Source: CALBPI01 sp038531945 (GTDB lineage Bacteria; Pseudomonadota; Gammaproteobacteria; Steroidobacterales; Woeseiaceae). Taken from it: DNA of 64,000 bases. The notes under the pieces are model-generated. The model saw nothing but the letters and a program-made list of their open reading frames with translations. It was not told the DNA's origin and ran no database searches. The DNA lies in assembly GCA_038531945.1 (NCBI GenBank), contig JBCBBH010000003.1:62001-126000 (forward strand), given 5' to 3'. This document shows, piece after piece, positions 28,891 to 36,485 of this stretch; the stretch's first letter is position 1, and each line of letters opens with the position of its first letter. The translations under genes and the position numbers were made by a program.

Positions 28891-29483
28891 GAGAGCCGTC
28901 TCACCGTTGGCAAGTCAATTTTTGGCAACCGAACACGAGTCGTATCGTCCGGATTGTAAATCCGAAGCATCAGCTCAAAGGCCCGTGCACCATCCTTTTG
29001 CGACGGCAACCATGCTGGTTCTTCGGGCGTCGGGGAAACCGTAATCGTCCAGTCGCCCGCTTCGCTGTAGGGTATCGACGCGCTGTTCCAACTCGACCGA
29101 TTGAGCTCATTGGGGACGTAGTGCTGTGTGTCACTATCGTAAAGCGCTATCGACCACCACCGCGAAGCAAAAGGTTTTCCCGTGACTAAATAGTTGCAGT
29201 TCGATTGCAGTCGGCGACCGTCCTTGTCGGTGAGACCGACAAAGTAAATGACTTCCTCGGCCGACAGCCCGAGTGGCCCAGCGATTGCCACGCGAGCACG
29301 CTCGATGGGCGTGGCCGCAGGGGCACCGATACGATCCGAGTACAGCCATGTTTCGTCGATCTGCTCAAACGCATCGAAGATCGTGTTACCGCTCGTGAGA
29401 CTGTTCATCGTGGACCACCGGGCGGTCAGTGCCGAGGCGCCGATCAATCCGATAGTCGCAATTGCGAATAAAATTTGGCTCAC
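28884..29483 (-). CDS. DUF1214-domain protein
   Basis: 199 residues with an N-terminal hydrophobic segment (ILFAIATIGLIGASAL). The DUF1214 core is recognisable as RWWSIALYDSDTQHYVPNELNRSSW, DWTITVSPTPEEPAWLPSQKDGA and FELMLRIYNPD. It is the upstream partner of the DUF1254 gene and translationally coupled to it. In fused family members these domains occur in the order 1254-1214; here they are separate and reversed. The function is unknown. Confidence 0.8.
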   Translation of the reverse strand: MSQILFAIATIGLIGASALTARWSTMNSLTSGNTIFDAFEQIDETWLYSDRIGAPAATPIERARVAIAGPLGLSAEEVIYFVGLTDKDGRRLQSNCNYLVTGKPFASRWWSIALYDSDTQHYVPNELNRSSWNSASIPYSEAGDWTITVSPTPEEPAWLPSQKDGARAFELMLRIYNPDDTTRVRLPKIDLPTVRRLSC

Positions 29484-29738
29484 TATCGCATGCTCACGAT
29501 ACCGCCCATTATGCTGACTGAGTTCGTCTTTTTATTCGTCATATGAATGCTAACAAGATATTCGATATTTGGACGAGTTGTCCTTGCCTGTAATCAAGCT
29601 CGGTTCAGTCTAAACTCACCCGCCTCTGAAGCGCGTGCGATTCCGCGCGCGGCCAAGCGTCGGAAATGCTTACACGTAGGCTAAATATCCAGTTTGACCA
29701 GTCTTCTAACTGATTGAAAACACTCGGCAAAAATTTAC
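29484..29738. other. Intergenic region upstream of the PEP-CTERM-type gene
   Basis: Divergent spacer between the DUF1214 gene and the PEP-CTERM-type gene. Apart from the sigma-54 site at its right end I see no gene. Short inverted segments such as AAGATATTCGATATTT near 29555 are present. Confidence 0.4.
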
Positions 29739-29753
29739 TGGCACAGTCGTTGC
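29739..29753 (+). promoter_or_regulatory. Sigma-54 promoter of the PEP-CTERM-type gene
   Basis: TGGCAC at 29739-29744, five bases, then TTGC at 29750-29753: an exact match to the -24/-12 RpoN consensus TGGCAC-N5-TTGC. A start site near 29765 would leave a short leader before the GGGGAGGG ribosome-binding site at 29774-29781. PEP-CTERM genes in exosortase bacteria are commonly driven by sigma-54 with the PrsR activator, which agrees with the downstream gene. Confidence 0.8.
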
Positions 29754-29789
29754 TGCCAGTTAATGCAAACCTAGGGGAGGGTTTCATCA

Positions 29790-30449
29790 GTGAAATGCAA
29801 ATTGATCGTCGTAGCCGTCGCTTTTGTTCTGACTCCAATTGCAGTCAATGCAATGCCGTTAGTTTATGACGAAAGTACGGATGGAGATATCGGGGTGGAT
29901 CGAGTTACTGGTACACCGGTCTTCGAGTTTGGTGTCGGCGAAAACAGCATTACTGGACGCTTCGGTATTGGTAGAACTGCCGACGATCAGTTTGAAAGCG
30001 ACAACGATGAGTTCATTTTTGTCATTGGTGAAAACCAACGCTTGACTCAGTTGTCCTACTCGTACTTTGACACAGACATTGCGGACGCTACCATAAGCGT
30101 TGATGTGGACTATCGCATTCTTCCGATGGACTTCAGCAGCCAGTGTATTTTCGAGAACACTAATGTCGCTGGTAGTTCAGGTGGTCAGATCACACACACC
30201 AGCTGCGATACAACCAATCCGTTTTTGACATCAACTTTGGATTTTGCGGACATTACAGCGGGATCATGGTTCTTTAATCAAAGCCAAGGTTTGAATGGAC
30301 CCTTGGGATTCGCCGCCGGCGGCATGTGGAGTTACAACTTTACATTCACGGTTGAGGAGATCTCGGTGCCTGCTCCAGCCACGTTTCTATTGATGTTGCT
30401 TGGTTTAATCGGCATCACGGGATCTGGTAGATCGAAAGCCGGGGTCTGA
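29790..30449 (+). CDS. PEP-CTERM-type exosortase substrate protein
   Basis: 219 residues. A signal peptide (KLIVVAVAFVLTPIAVNA) is followed by an acidic beta-rich secreted domain with two Cys (CIFENT, CDTT) and the C-terminal sorting signal VPAPATFLLMLLGLIGI followed by GSGRSKAG: a VPAP variant of the PEP motif, a hydrophobic helix and a small basic end. Exosortase should cut at this signal and sort the protein to the surface or extracellular matrix. GTG start with an excellent ribosome-binding site. No exosortase or PrsK/PrsR is in the window, so they must be encoded elsewhere. Confidence 0.85.
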   Translation: MKCKLIVVAVAFVLTPIAVNAMPLVYDESTDGDIGVDRVTGTPVFEFGVGENSITGRFGIGRTADDQFESDNDEFIFVIGENQRLTQLSYSYFDTDIADATISVDVDYRILPMDFSSQCIFENTNVAGSSGGQITHTSCDTTNPFLTSTLDFADITAGSWFFNQSQGLNGPLGFAAGGMWSYNFTFTVEEISVPAPATFLLMLLGLIGITGSGRSKAGV

Positions 30450-30600
30450 TGTTCGCGCGTCTTGATCCTCGCGACCACGTGGGGTGTCGGAACACGGCCA
30501 GGTCGTTTCCTTAGATAGTCGTGTGTTGCCTTTTGGAGCGTCAAGATGCTGGCCCCGGCTGCCTGGCTTTCATTGCTGTTCAGACGCAGAATAGTCTTCG

Positions 30601-31041
30601 ATGAAAAAGACAGAAGTTCGCCCGTTCCATCTCGCGCTCCCGGTTACGGATCTGGGTGACACACGCCGGTTCTATATCGAGACTCTTGGCTGCGACGTTG
30701 GTCGTGAGTCGTCGCGGTGGGTCGATCTGAATTTCTTCGGTCATCAGGTCACATTGCATCTGGTTGATGTCGCCGCATGGCAACAGGCTAGCAACGAGGT
30801 GGATGACGATGCCGTCCCGGCGAGCCACTTCGGTGTCATTCTTCGTCCGGCCGACTGGCGAGCACTGGCCGATCGACTGACTGCGGCAGATATCGAATTC
30901 ATCATCCCACCAAAAGTGAGATTCGAAGGTCAGACCGGGGAGCAAGCGACGATGTTCTTTCGCGATCCGTCTGGCAATGCACTCGAGTTCAAGAGTTTCG
31001 CCGACGATGCGGCGATTTTTGCGGCGTACGCATCGAGCTAG
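30601..31041 (+). CDS. VOC (glyoxalase/bleomycin-resistance fold) protein
   Basis: 146 residues with the two beta-alpha-beta-beta-beta modules of the vicinal oxygen chelate fold: PFHLALPVTDLGDTRRFYIETLGC with the first metal-type His, then HFGVILRPADWRALADRL and FFRDPSGNALEFKSF with the C-terminal Glu. The substrate cannot be told from sequence; relatives include dioxygenases, epimerases and antibiotic-binding proteins. It stands alone between the PEP-CTERM-type gene and the convergent amidase. Confidence 0.88.
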   Translation: MKKTEVRPFHLALPVTDLGDTRRFYIETLGCDVGRESSRWVDLNFFGHQVTLHLVDVAAWQQASNEVDDDAVPASHFGVILRPADWRALADRLTAADIEFIIPPKVRFEGQTGEQATMFFRDPSGNALEFKSFADDAAIFAAYASS

Positions 31042-31099
31042 TCGCAACCTCGCGGCTCAGTTAACGATGATCCATCGCGCTTTTTTGTTGTCGCGTTGG

Positions 31100-32479
31100 T
31101 CAGTATCCCGGCGGATGCTCGAAGTAGCCAAGCACACGTTCCACGGCGGAAGCTTGCGAGAGTAAGTGCCAGTCGCTAAAGCGCCTCCCGGTCAGCATCA
31201 CGCCGACCGGCATGCCGTTGTCGTCGTAGCCACAGGGCAGACTGATGGATGGCTGCCCGGTGAAGTCAGAGATATTCGTGTTGCGTGGTGACAGGTGGAA
31301 GAACTCCTCCCCCATGGCAGCAATTTCCGGTGTGGGCACACAAGCAGTAGGTGTCACCAACACATCGCAATCGTCTAACAATGCATCCATACGAATGCGG
31401 AACCCCTGTCTGAAGTGTTGGTCCTCGGCGTAGTCTTGGCCGCTGATCCGAGACGCTGCTATGAGCTTGTCTCTTACCGTTTCGCTGAATTCGTTCGGTC
31501 GCTGCGTCAACGCTTCAGCGTGTAGCGCCGCCACCTCGAGAAACACGCGTCGACAGGCTGCGTAGGCCGTTTCAATATCCGGAAGATCGAGTGGAATGAC
31601 CTTCGCACCTGCTGCGACCAACCGCTCGATCGTTTGGTCCACGACGTCGACTACCGCACGGTCACCCGAGAAGAAGTGCGACCGCACAACACCCAGCCGT
31701 AACCCGTCAACGGTGATCGCTCGGGATGCATTCTCGCCCGCGCGTGACGGTAGCGCCACCGACCAGGGATCGCTCGAATCATATCCGACGATCGCGGAGA
31801 ATATGAGCGCAGCATCTGACACGCTGCGCGTCATCGGTCCGACATGATCCATCGACCAGCACAACGGCACCACGCCGGATTTGCTGACCACGCCGAATGT
31901 CGGTTTGAATCCGACGATGCCGCAACAGTGCGCGGGCTGTCGAATCGAGCATCCGGTGTCAGTGCCGATCGCGCCATAGGCCAATCCGGCGGCGACCGCC
32001 GCAGCCGAACCGCCACTGGAACCACCCGGCGTACGAGATGTGTCCCATGGGTTCCGGATGGTGCCGAAGAACGCGTTGTCGCTGTCCATGCCGTAGGCGA
32101 GTTCGTGCATACCGGTCTTGCCGAGCAACACGGCACCGGCGTCACGGAGTTTTCGCACTACTGTTGCGTCGCTATCGGGAACCCAATGTTCGTAGAGTTT
32201 CGATCCCGCAGTCGTGCGAACGCCTGCTGTCGCACACAGGTCCTTGATCGCGATGGGGATGCCATGCAGCGGACCTCGATCGATTCCCTTTGATAGCTCT
32301 GCGTCCGCTGCGCTCGCCGATTCGAGTGCGGCATCCGCGGTCACAGTGACGTACGCGTTCAAGGTGTCGTCGAAGCGGTTGATCCGAGCGATGAGGTGTT
32401 CGGTCAGCGCCCGTGAGGTGGTCGAACCGTTGCGCACCGTCTCGGCGATTTCGGAGATGGTTTTGAAATGCATGCGCAC
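31100..32479 (-). CDS. Amidase-signature hydrolase
   Basis: 459 residues. The Ser-cisSer-Lys triad is visible: Lys79 (HGIPIAIKDL), Ser154 in PGGSSGGSAAAVAAG, and the nucleophile Ser178 in GTDTGCSIRQPAHCCG. The usual motif is GTDTGGSIR; here the Gly directly before the Ser is Cys. The family hydrolyses carboxamides, and the stand-alone form without GatB or GatC partners argues against tRNA amidation. The physiological substrate is unknown. Confidence 0.88.
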   Translation of the reverse strand: MRMHFKTISEIAETVRNGSTTSRALTEHLIARINRFDDTLNAYVTVTADAALESASAADAELSKGIDRGPLHGIPIAIKDLCATAGVRTTAGSKLYEHWVPDSDATVVRKLRDAGAVLLGKTGMHELAYGMDSDNAFFGTIRNPWDTSRTPGGSSGGSAAAVAAGLAYGAIGTDTGCSIRQPAHCCGIVGFKPTFGVVSKSGVVPLCWSMDHVGPMTRSVSDAALIFSAIVGYDSSDPWSVALPSRAGENASRAITVDGLRLGVVRSHFFSGDRAVVDVVDQTIERLVAAGAKVIPLDLPDIETAYAACRRVFLEVAALHAEALTQRPNEFSETVRDKLIAASRISGQDYAEDQHFRQGFRIRMDALLDDCDVLVTPTACVPTPEIAAMGEEFFHLSPRNTNISDFTGQPSISLPCGYDDNGMPVGVMLTGRRFSDWHLLSQASAVERVLGYFEHPPGY

Positions 32480-32651
32480 ATTCTAGTTCAAAAGGGGTCG
32501 CACCCAATTCCTGGCACCTTCAGATCGAGCGCAAAAAATCGGTTCGAACTCTCTTGCATATGCACAACGCATCGCCTACCTCACGACTTACGCAGGAGTC
32601 TTTGTGATATGCGACACTCAGGCGAGTAATCGAGCTTGGGGGGTGAATTGC

Positions 32652-33653
32652 ATGGTCGCACGTTGTCTTCTTGTTTCGTATGTCTCGCTGTTGATGTGGA
32701 GTTTCGCCTCGAGCGCGGAAGCTCAAGACATTGACGACGTTATCGAACATACGATGATCGAGCGCTATCCCGGCCAGCACATCGCGTGGCAAAGAATCGA
32801 TAACTGGGCGCCATACAAGATCCCTATCGGGCCCGTGACAGGCTATCGTCGGATTTCGGACTGGATCGAAACAGAGGGTCGTGTAACGAGGACTTTCTAC
32901 ACTCGGACAGGTACCGATCGGACAGCCTCGGAGATTTTCCTAAATTATCGCGAAGCGCTTTCGGGAGCTGACTTTGAGTTGTTGGCTAGTCGTTTTAATG
33001 AAGACCGTCGCGGGAACGATATAGGCTCCAACGCTTGGCTGACGGTCGTCTATCGAGAAAACTCATTGTCCGGGAGTGGACCGGCACGCAGTCTGTTGGC
33101 TGGCAATGCCACGCAGGGCGGCGTCGGTTCGATAGTTGCGAGAAAGAACCGTGCGGCGGGCACCGCCTACGTTGTCATTACTGTTGAGCAGGACTCTAGT
33201 GATGTCATCACCGCACTGGTGGACATTGTAGAAGTCCAGTCCGCCGAGACGGACCTAATTGCGGTCGACGCGGAGGCGATCGGATCAGATATCGAGGAAC
33301 TTGGTCGAGTTGTCCTTGATGGCATCGTGTTTGATTTTAACAGCGCAACGTTGTTGTCCGAATCGAAGGCAGCGCTTGACGCAATTGCGGAGTACCTTGA
33401 AGAGAATCCAGAGAGACGATTCTATGTCGTGGGACACACTGATGCCGTCGGGACATTAACGTTCAATGAGAAACTTTCACAAGAACGTGCCCTGGCGGTT
33501 GTCGATGCGCTTGCCGAGAACTACTCCGTCGCCCCCGGCCGACTTGAACCGCATGGCGTTGGACCGCTAGTACCGGTTTTTAGCAACGACTCTGAGTCTG
33601 GCCGCGACAGAAATCGACGTGTCGAGCTCGTTGAACGCCTGGAGTCTCAATAG
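32652..33653 (+). CDS. OmpA-family outer-membrane protein with DUF4892-like N-terminal domain
   Basis: 333 residues from the ATG at 32652, chosen because GGGGGGTG lies just upstream and a signal peptide (MVARCLLVSYVSLLMWSFASSAEA) follows. The N-terminal half (ERYPGQHIAWQRIDNWAPYKIPIGPV, with a YREAL-ADFELL block) resembles DUF4892 domains. The C-terminal OmpA domain (VLDGIVFDFNSATLLSESKAALDAIA, then FYVVGHTDAVGTLTFNEKLSQERALAV and GRDRNRRVEL) binds peptidoglycan. It probably tethers the envelope. Monocistronic. Confidence 0.85.
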   Translation: MVARCLLVSYVSLLMWSFASSAEAQDIDDVIEHTMIERYPGQHIAWQRIDNWAPYKIPIGPVTGYRRISDWIETEGRVTRTFYTRTGTDRTASEIFLNYREALSGADFELLASRFNEDRRGNDIGSNAWLTVVYRENSLSGSGPARSLLAGNATQGGVGSIVARKNRAAGTAYVVITVEQDSSDVITALVDIVEVQSAETDLIAVDAEAIGSDIEELGRVVLDGIVFDFNSATLLSESKAALDAIAEYLEENPERRFYVVGHTDAVGTLTFNEKLSQERALAVVDALAENYSVAPGRLEPHGVGPLVPVFSNDSESGRDRNRRVELVERLESQ

Positions 33654-33669
33654 ATTGAAGTGAGGACAA

Positions 33670-33733
33670 AGGGAATCGAACCGATTTTTCAGCAACCTGA
33701 GACTGCCTGGAAAGTCCGTTCGACCCCTTTTTT
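33670..33733. terminator. Possible bidirectional terminator between OmpA-family and SDR genes
   Basis: AAAGGG-(AA)-TCGAAC at 33669-33682 pairs with GTTCGA-(C)-CCCTTTTTTT at 33718-33733 across a 36-base loop, and a T7 run follows. The genes on both sides converge here. Pairing has small bulges, so confidence is moderate. Confidence 0.45.
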
Positions 33734-33735
33734 TG

Positions 33736-34503
33736 TCAGATAGGCGGTAGCCCTACGGCGGCACGCCCCTCGTCGGTCTTGATCGAGAAATCTGATCCTG
33801 CGTAGGGTTCGCCACCAGGTCCGCAAAGAAACGCGATGGCCTTCGCAGCCCACTCCGGCGGGATGTGAGTCGACCAGTCTAACTGGCTCACAGGATTGAT
33901 ACCCGACGACTTGATGCTGGACATCATGTCTGTCGCTACAGTTCCCGGGCTCAGTCCGACCACCCGTATGCCTTGCTCGGAAAACTCCTTGTGCGCGCAT
34001 GCCGTAAGCATTTTCACTGCCGCTTTGCTGGCGCAATAGTGACTCCATCCCTCCAAGGCACTAGTTGCAGCGCCCGAGCTCAGATTGACGATGACGCCAC
34101 CGCCTCGCGCCGTCATCACGGGAAGAGCCGCGCGCAGTCCGTGGTAGACACCTTTCAGATTGACGTCGATCGCTTTCGACCACAGATCAGGTTCGCTCTC
34201 GTCTATACGAGCGATTGGTTCAATCGTGCCGGCATTATTCACCAGTATGTCGAGTCGGTCGAACCTGGCGATTGTGGATGAAACTGCAGCCTGCACCTGC
34301 TCGAATGAAGCGACATCACATTGAACCGCAACCGCACGACCACCGTTCTCGCTGATTTGATCGGTAATGTCCTGGATCGGTGCTTCAGATCTTGCTGCGA
34401 GTACGACCTGTGCGCCGAGGCTCGATAGCTCGTGTACTGTCGCAAGACCGATGCCTCGGCTGGCACCGGTTATGAGCGCGACTCTTCCATTCAAATTACT
34501 CAT
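33736..34503 (-). CDS. Short-chain dehydrogenase/reductase
   Basis: 255 residues from the ATG at 34501-34503. Classical SDR motifs: TGASRGIG (NAD(P) binding), NNAG, a Ser in NLSSGAA, YCASK (catalytic Tyr and Lys) and SPGTVATDM. The Arg after the TGAS may favour NADPH. The substrate is unknown. The start overlaps the end of the upstream yceI-like gene by eight bases, so the two are co-translated and read divergently from a LysR regulator. Confidence 0.9.
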   Translation of the reverse strand: MSNLNGRVALITGASRGIGLATVHELSSLGAQVVLAARSEAPIQDITDQISENGGRAVAVQCDVASFEQVQAAVSSTIARFDRLDILVNNAGTIEPIARIDESEPDLWSKAIDVNLKGVYHGLRAALPVMTARGGGVIVNLSSGAATSALEGWSHYCASKAAVKMLTACAHKEFSEQGIRVVGLSPGTVATDMMSSIKSSGINPVSQLDWSTHIPPEWAAKAIAFLCGPGGEPYAGSDFSIKTDEGRAAVGLPPI

Positions 34504-35164
34504 GAGGAAACTCCAGCGTTTCGTTGCGGCCGTATTGGCAAGGAATATTGTCTTCCTTGGCGGACTCGCAATCCACCAGGTCAAAGTGAACGTCGAGATC
34601 GATGTATTGCCCAAGCGGACTGCCCGGGAAGTTCAACGCATCGAATCCGTGTGCCAACCGGTCAAGGCGCCCCTCCGCTTCTATGCCGATGGCGCGTAGC
34701 TCCCCATATCGCGGCAAAAAGGCGGCGAACTTGGCATCACCAGTCACCTGGAACGCCATCGAGAAAGGCATCGTTGTGCCCATGAAGGTGAGGTCGCCGG
34801 AGATTACGCCGTGTGCATCGTCCGACATTTCGATATCTGTGCTAATGAACTCAATGGTCGGAAACTCGTTAGCGTTCAAGAGATCTGCTGCTCGCAGGTG
34901 ATTGTCGCGACCGGAATGGTTGCTTGCGATGCTCGCCGTTTGCACAACGAAACTGATTTCGCTGTTTTCGAGGTTGTCTGTATCGACAACAAACGAACCG
35001 TCGAACTCGCGAAATTGCCCGACGGTGTTGGAATATTCGAAATGGTCGATTTCCCAGCCGAAGTAGGCGTGGCCTAAATCGAGTGTTAGCGGTTCCGGCT
35101 CTGCAAAGGCTATCGAGCTGCTGGCAAGTAACAAGGCGGTCAATACGTGTTGCGATCGGTTCAT
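34496..35164 (-). CDS. YceI-family periplasmic lipocalin-like protein
   Basis: 222 residues from the ATG at 35162-35164; the frame extends upstream but without a signal-peptide context. A signal peptide (HVLTALLLASSSIAFA) precedes the YceI domain: FGWEIDHFEYSNTVGQFREFDG, then LRAADLLNANEFPTIEFIST and a VISGDLTFMG block. YceI proteins bind polyisoprenoids or fatty amides in the periplasm. It is transcribed with the SDR gene. The divergent LysR regulator 95 bases away is the likely controller. Confidence 0.9.
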   Translation of the reverse strand: MNRSQHVLTALLLASSSIAFAEPEPLTLDLGHAYFGWEIDHFEYSNTVGQFREFDGSFVVDTDNLENSEISFVVQTASIASNHSGRDNHLRAADLLNANEFPTIEFISTDIEMSDDAHGVISGDLTFMGTTMPFSMAFQVTGDAKFAAFLPRYGELRAIGIEAEGRLDRLAHGFDALNFPGSPLGQYIDLDVHFDLVDCESAKEDNIPCQYGRNETLEFPHE

Positions 35165-35240
35165 GATGGGCTCCCGGTTAAGACAAGCGCTAATTTGCGT
35201 GATCGCCACACAGCAATAAATAAAGCAAAAATCAATTGAA

Positions 35241-35259
35241 TATTGCAAAATGCGCAATA
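35241..35259 (+). promoter_or_regulatory. Palindromic LysR-type operator at the regulator start
   Basis: TATTGC-N7-GCAATA is a perfect six-base inverted repeat ending one base before the regulator's ATG. It has the T-N11-A geometry of LysR boxes and lies in the 95-base divergent region, so it probably mediates autorepression and control of the yceI-SDR pair. Confidence 0.65.
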
Positions 35260-36165
35260 ATGGAATTACAGCAATTGAGATTGTTCGTGGCGGTCGCTGA
35301 TGCTGGCGGATTCGCCGCTGCCGCACATGCGCTTGATCTGGCGCCCTCGACCGTGACTCGGTCCATCGCAGCGCTGGAGCATTCTTTGGGTGTTCGTCTA
35401 TTGAATCGAACCACGCGCTCGGTTTCCCTGACCGAGGCGGGGGCACGCTACCTGTCGCAGGTGGCGCCGGGTTTGGATGCGCTCGACGAAGCGGCCGAGG
35501 TTGCACGCGCCGACACCAGCGAGTTGAGCGGCACGCTGCGTGTCGGTGCATCAGTGTCCTTCGGGCAGAACGTCATCGCGCCCGCGCTGCCAGCGTTTTG
35601 TCGTGCGAATCCCGAGCTGAGCATCGATCTTGTGCTCTCGGATTCGGTGACGGACGTCGTCGCGGAGCGCCTCGATGTTGCGATCCGCCATGGCGCGCTC
35701 GATGACAGTTCGCTCGTCGCGCAGCGACTTGCCAGTGTTTCCTATCGACTAGTCGCCAGCCCCGAATATCTCAATCATGCAGATCCGATCAAGAGCCCAG
35801 AGAGTCTGTCTGACCATGCATGTTTGACGTATCCGTATGAGGCTTTCAGAGCATCATGGCGGTTTCAGCGCGGTCGAGCGTCCCGAGAAATTCGAGTCCG
35901 CCCGCAGATCAAAGTGTCCAATGCCGCCGCGTTGCTCGCCTGTGCCGAGTCGGGCATGGGGCTGGCGATTCTTGCGGATTGGTTGGTCGACGTGAGGATT
36001 GAGGCAGGCGCGTTGATCGAAGTGCTACCTAATTGGAAGGTCAATATTGGCGGTGCTACCACGGAGTCATCGCTGTGGGCCGTGACGCCCTCTAGGGCTT
36101 TCGTTCCTCGCAAGACCCGAACGTTTGTTGCTTTTCTAAAGGATGCTGTGGGCGCAACCGCATAG
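35260..36165 (+). CDS. LysR-family transcriptional regulator
   Basis: 301 residues starting at MELQQLRLFVAVADAGGFAAAAHALDLAPSTVTRSIAALEHSLG, the canonical winged-helix DNA-binding region, followed by a periplasmic-binding-like effector domain (GTLRVGASVSFGQNVIAPAL, DVAIRHGAL, ESGMGLAILADWLV). A TTG eight codons upstream is possible but would put the operator inside the gene. It is divergent from the yceI-SDR pair, the usual LysR-target arrangement. Confidence 0.9.
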   Translation: MELQQLRLFVAVADAGGFAAAAHALDLAPSTVTRSIAALEHSLGVRLLNRTTRSVSLTEAGARYLSQVAPGLDALDEAAEVARADTSELSGTLRVGASVSFGQNVIAPALPAFCRANPELSIDLVLSDSVTDVVAERLDVAIRHGALDDSSLVAQRLASVSYRLVASPEYLNHADPIKSPESLSDHACLTYPYEAFRASWRFQRGRASREIRVRPQIKVSNAAALLACAESGMGLAILADWLVDVRIEAGALIEVLPNWKVNIGGATTESSLWAVTPSRAFVPRKTRTFVAFLKDAVGATA

Positions 36166-36284
36166 ATCAGAAAACGATTCGAGCTTTTCTGATGTCCGAA
36201 TCGGCCGTCAAAAAGTCATGGTCGCGCATCGGGAACAGGCATAGAGTCGGTTGGAATGACTAGTCCACCAACCTGGGGATGCCC

Positions 36285-36476
36285 ATGAGCAAAGCGATCA
36301 ATCGATACTGCCCTCGGTCCGGGAAGCCCGTTGAGGAAGACTCATTGACTCAGTATCGCGATCATACTGTCGGTTTCTGCAACCCGGGCTGCCGAGACGA
36401 TTTCGAAAAGGATCCGCAGAACAGCGAGCGCGACCGCACGTACTTCGATGTGGTGATCAAGGAACGCGACTTATAA
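36285..36476 (+). CDS. Small Cys-rich YHS/TRASH-like protein
   Basis: 63 residues. Three Cys and a Gly-Lys-Pro turn (RYCPRSGKPVEEDSLTQYRDH, then GFCNPGCRDDFEKDP) match the pattern of YHS or TRASH treble-clef metal-binding domains. The C-terminus is charged. The start is set by CTGGGGATGCCC ahead of the second ATG; the first ATG two codons upstream is possible. It ends convergently with the acylase gene nine bases away. Metal or thiol role inferred only. Confidence 0.65.
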   Translation: MSKAINRYCPRSGKPVEEDSLTQYRDHTVGFCNPGCRDDFEKDPQNSERDRTYFDVVIKERDL

Positions 36477-36485
36477 CTGAGACGA

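Noticed and set aside
29605..29838. Minus-strand 77-codon frame upstream of the PEP-CTERM-type gene
   Set aside because: It covers the sigma-54 promoter and the start of the real gene, with no family resemblance.
33661..33735. Minus-strand GGTTCGATTCCC resembling a tRNA T-arm
   Set aside because: The flanking bases do not form the five-base T-stem and no acceptor, D-arm or anticodon arm can be drawn; the segment is better explained as a terminator-like hairpin.
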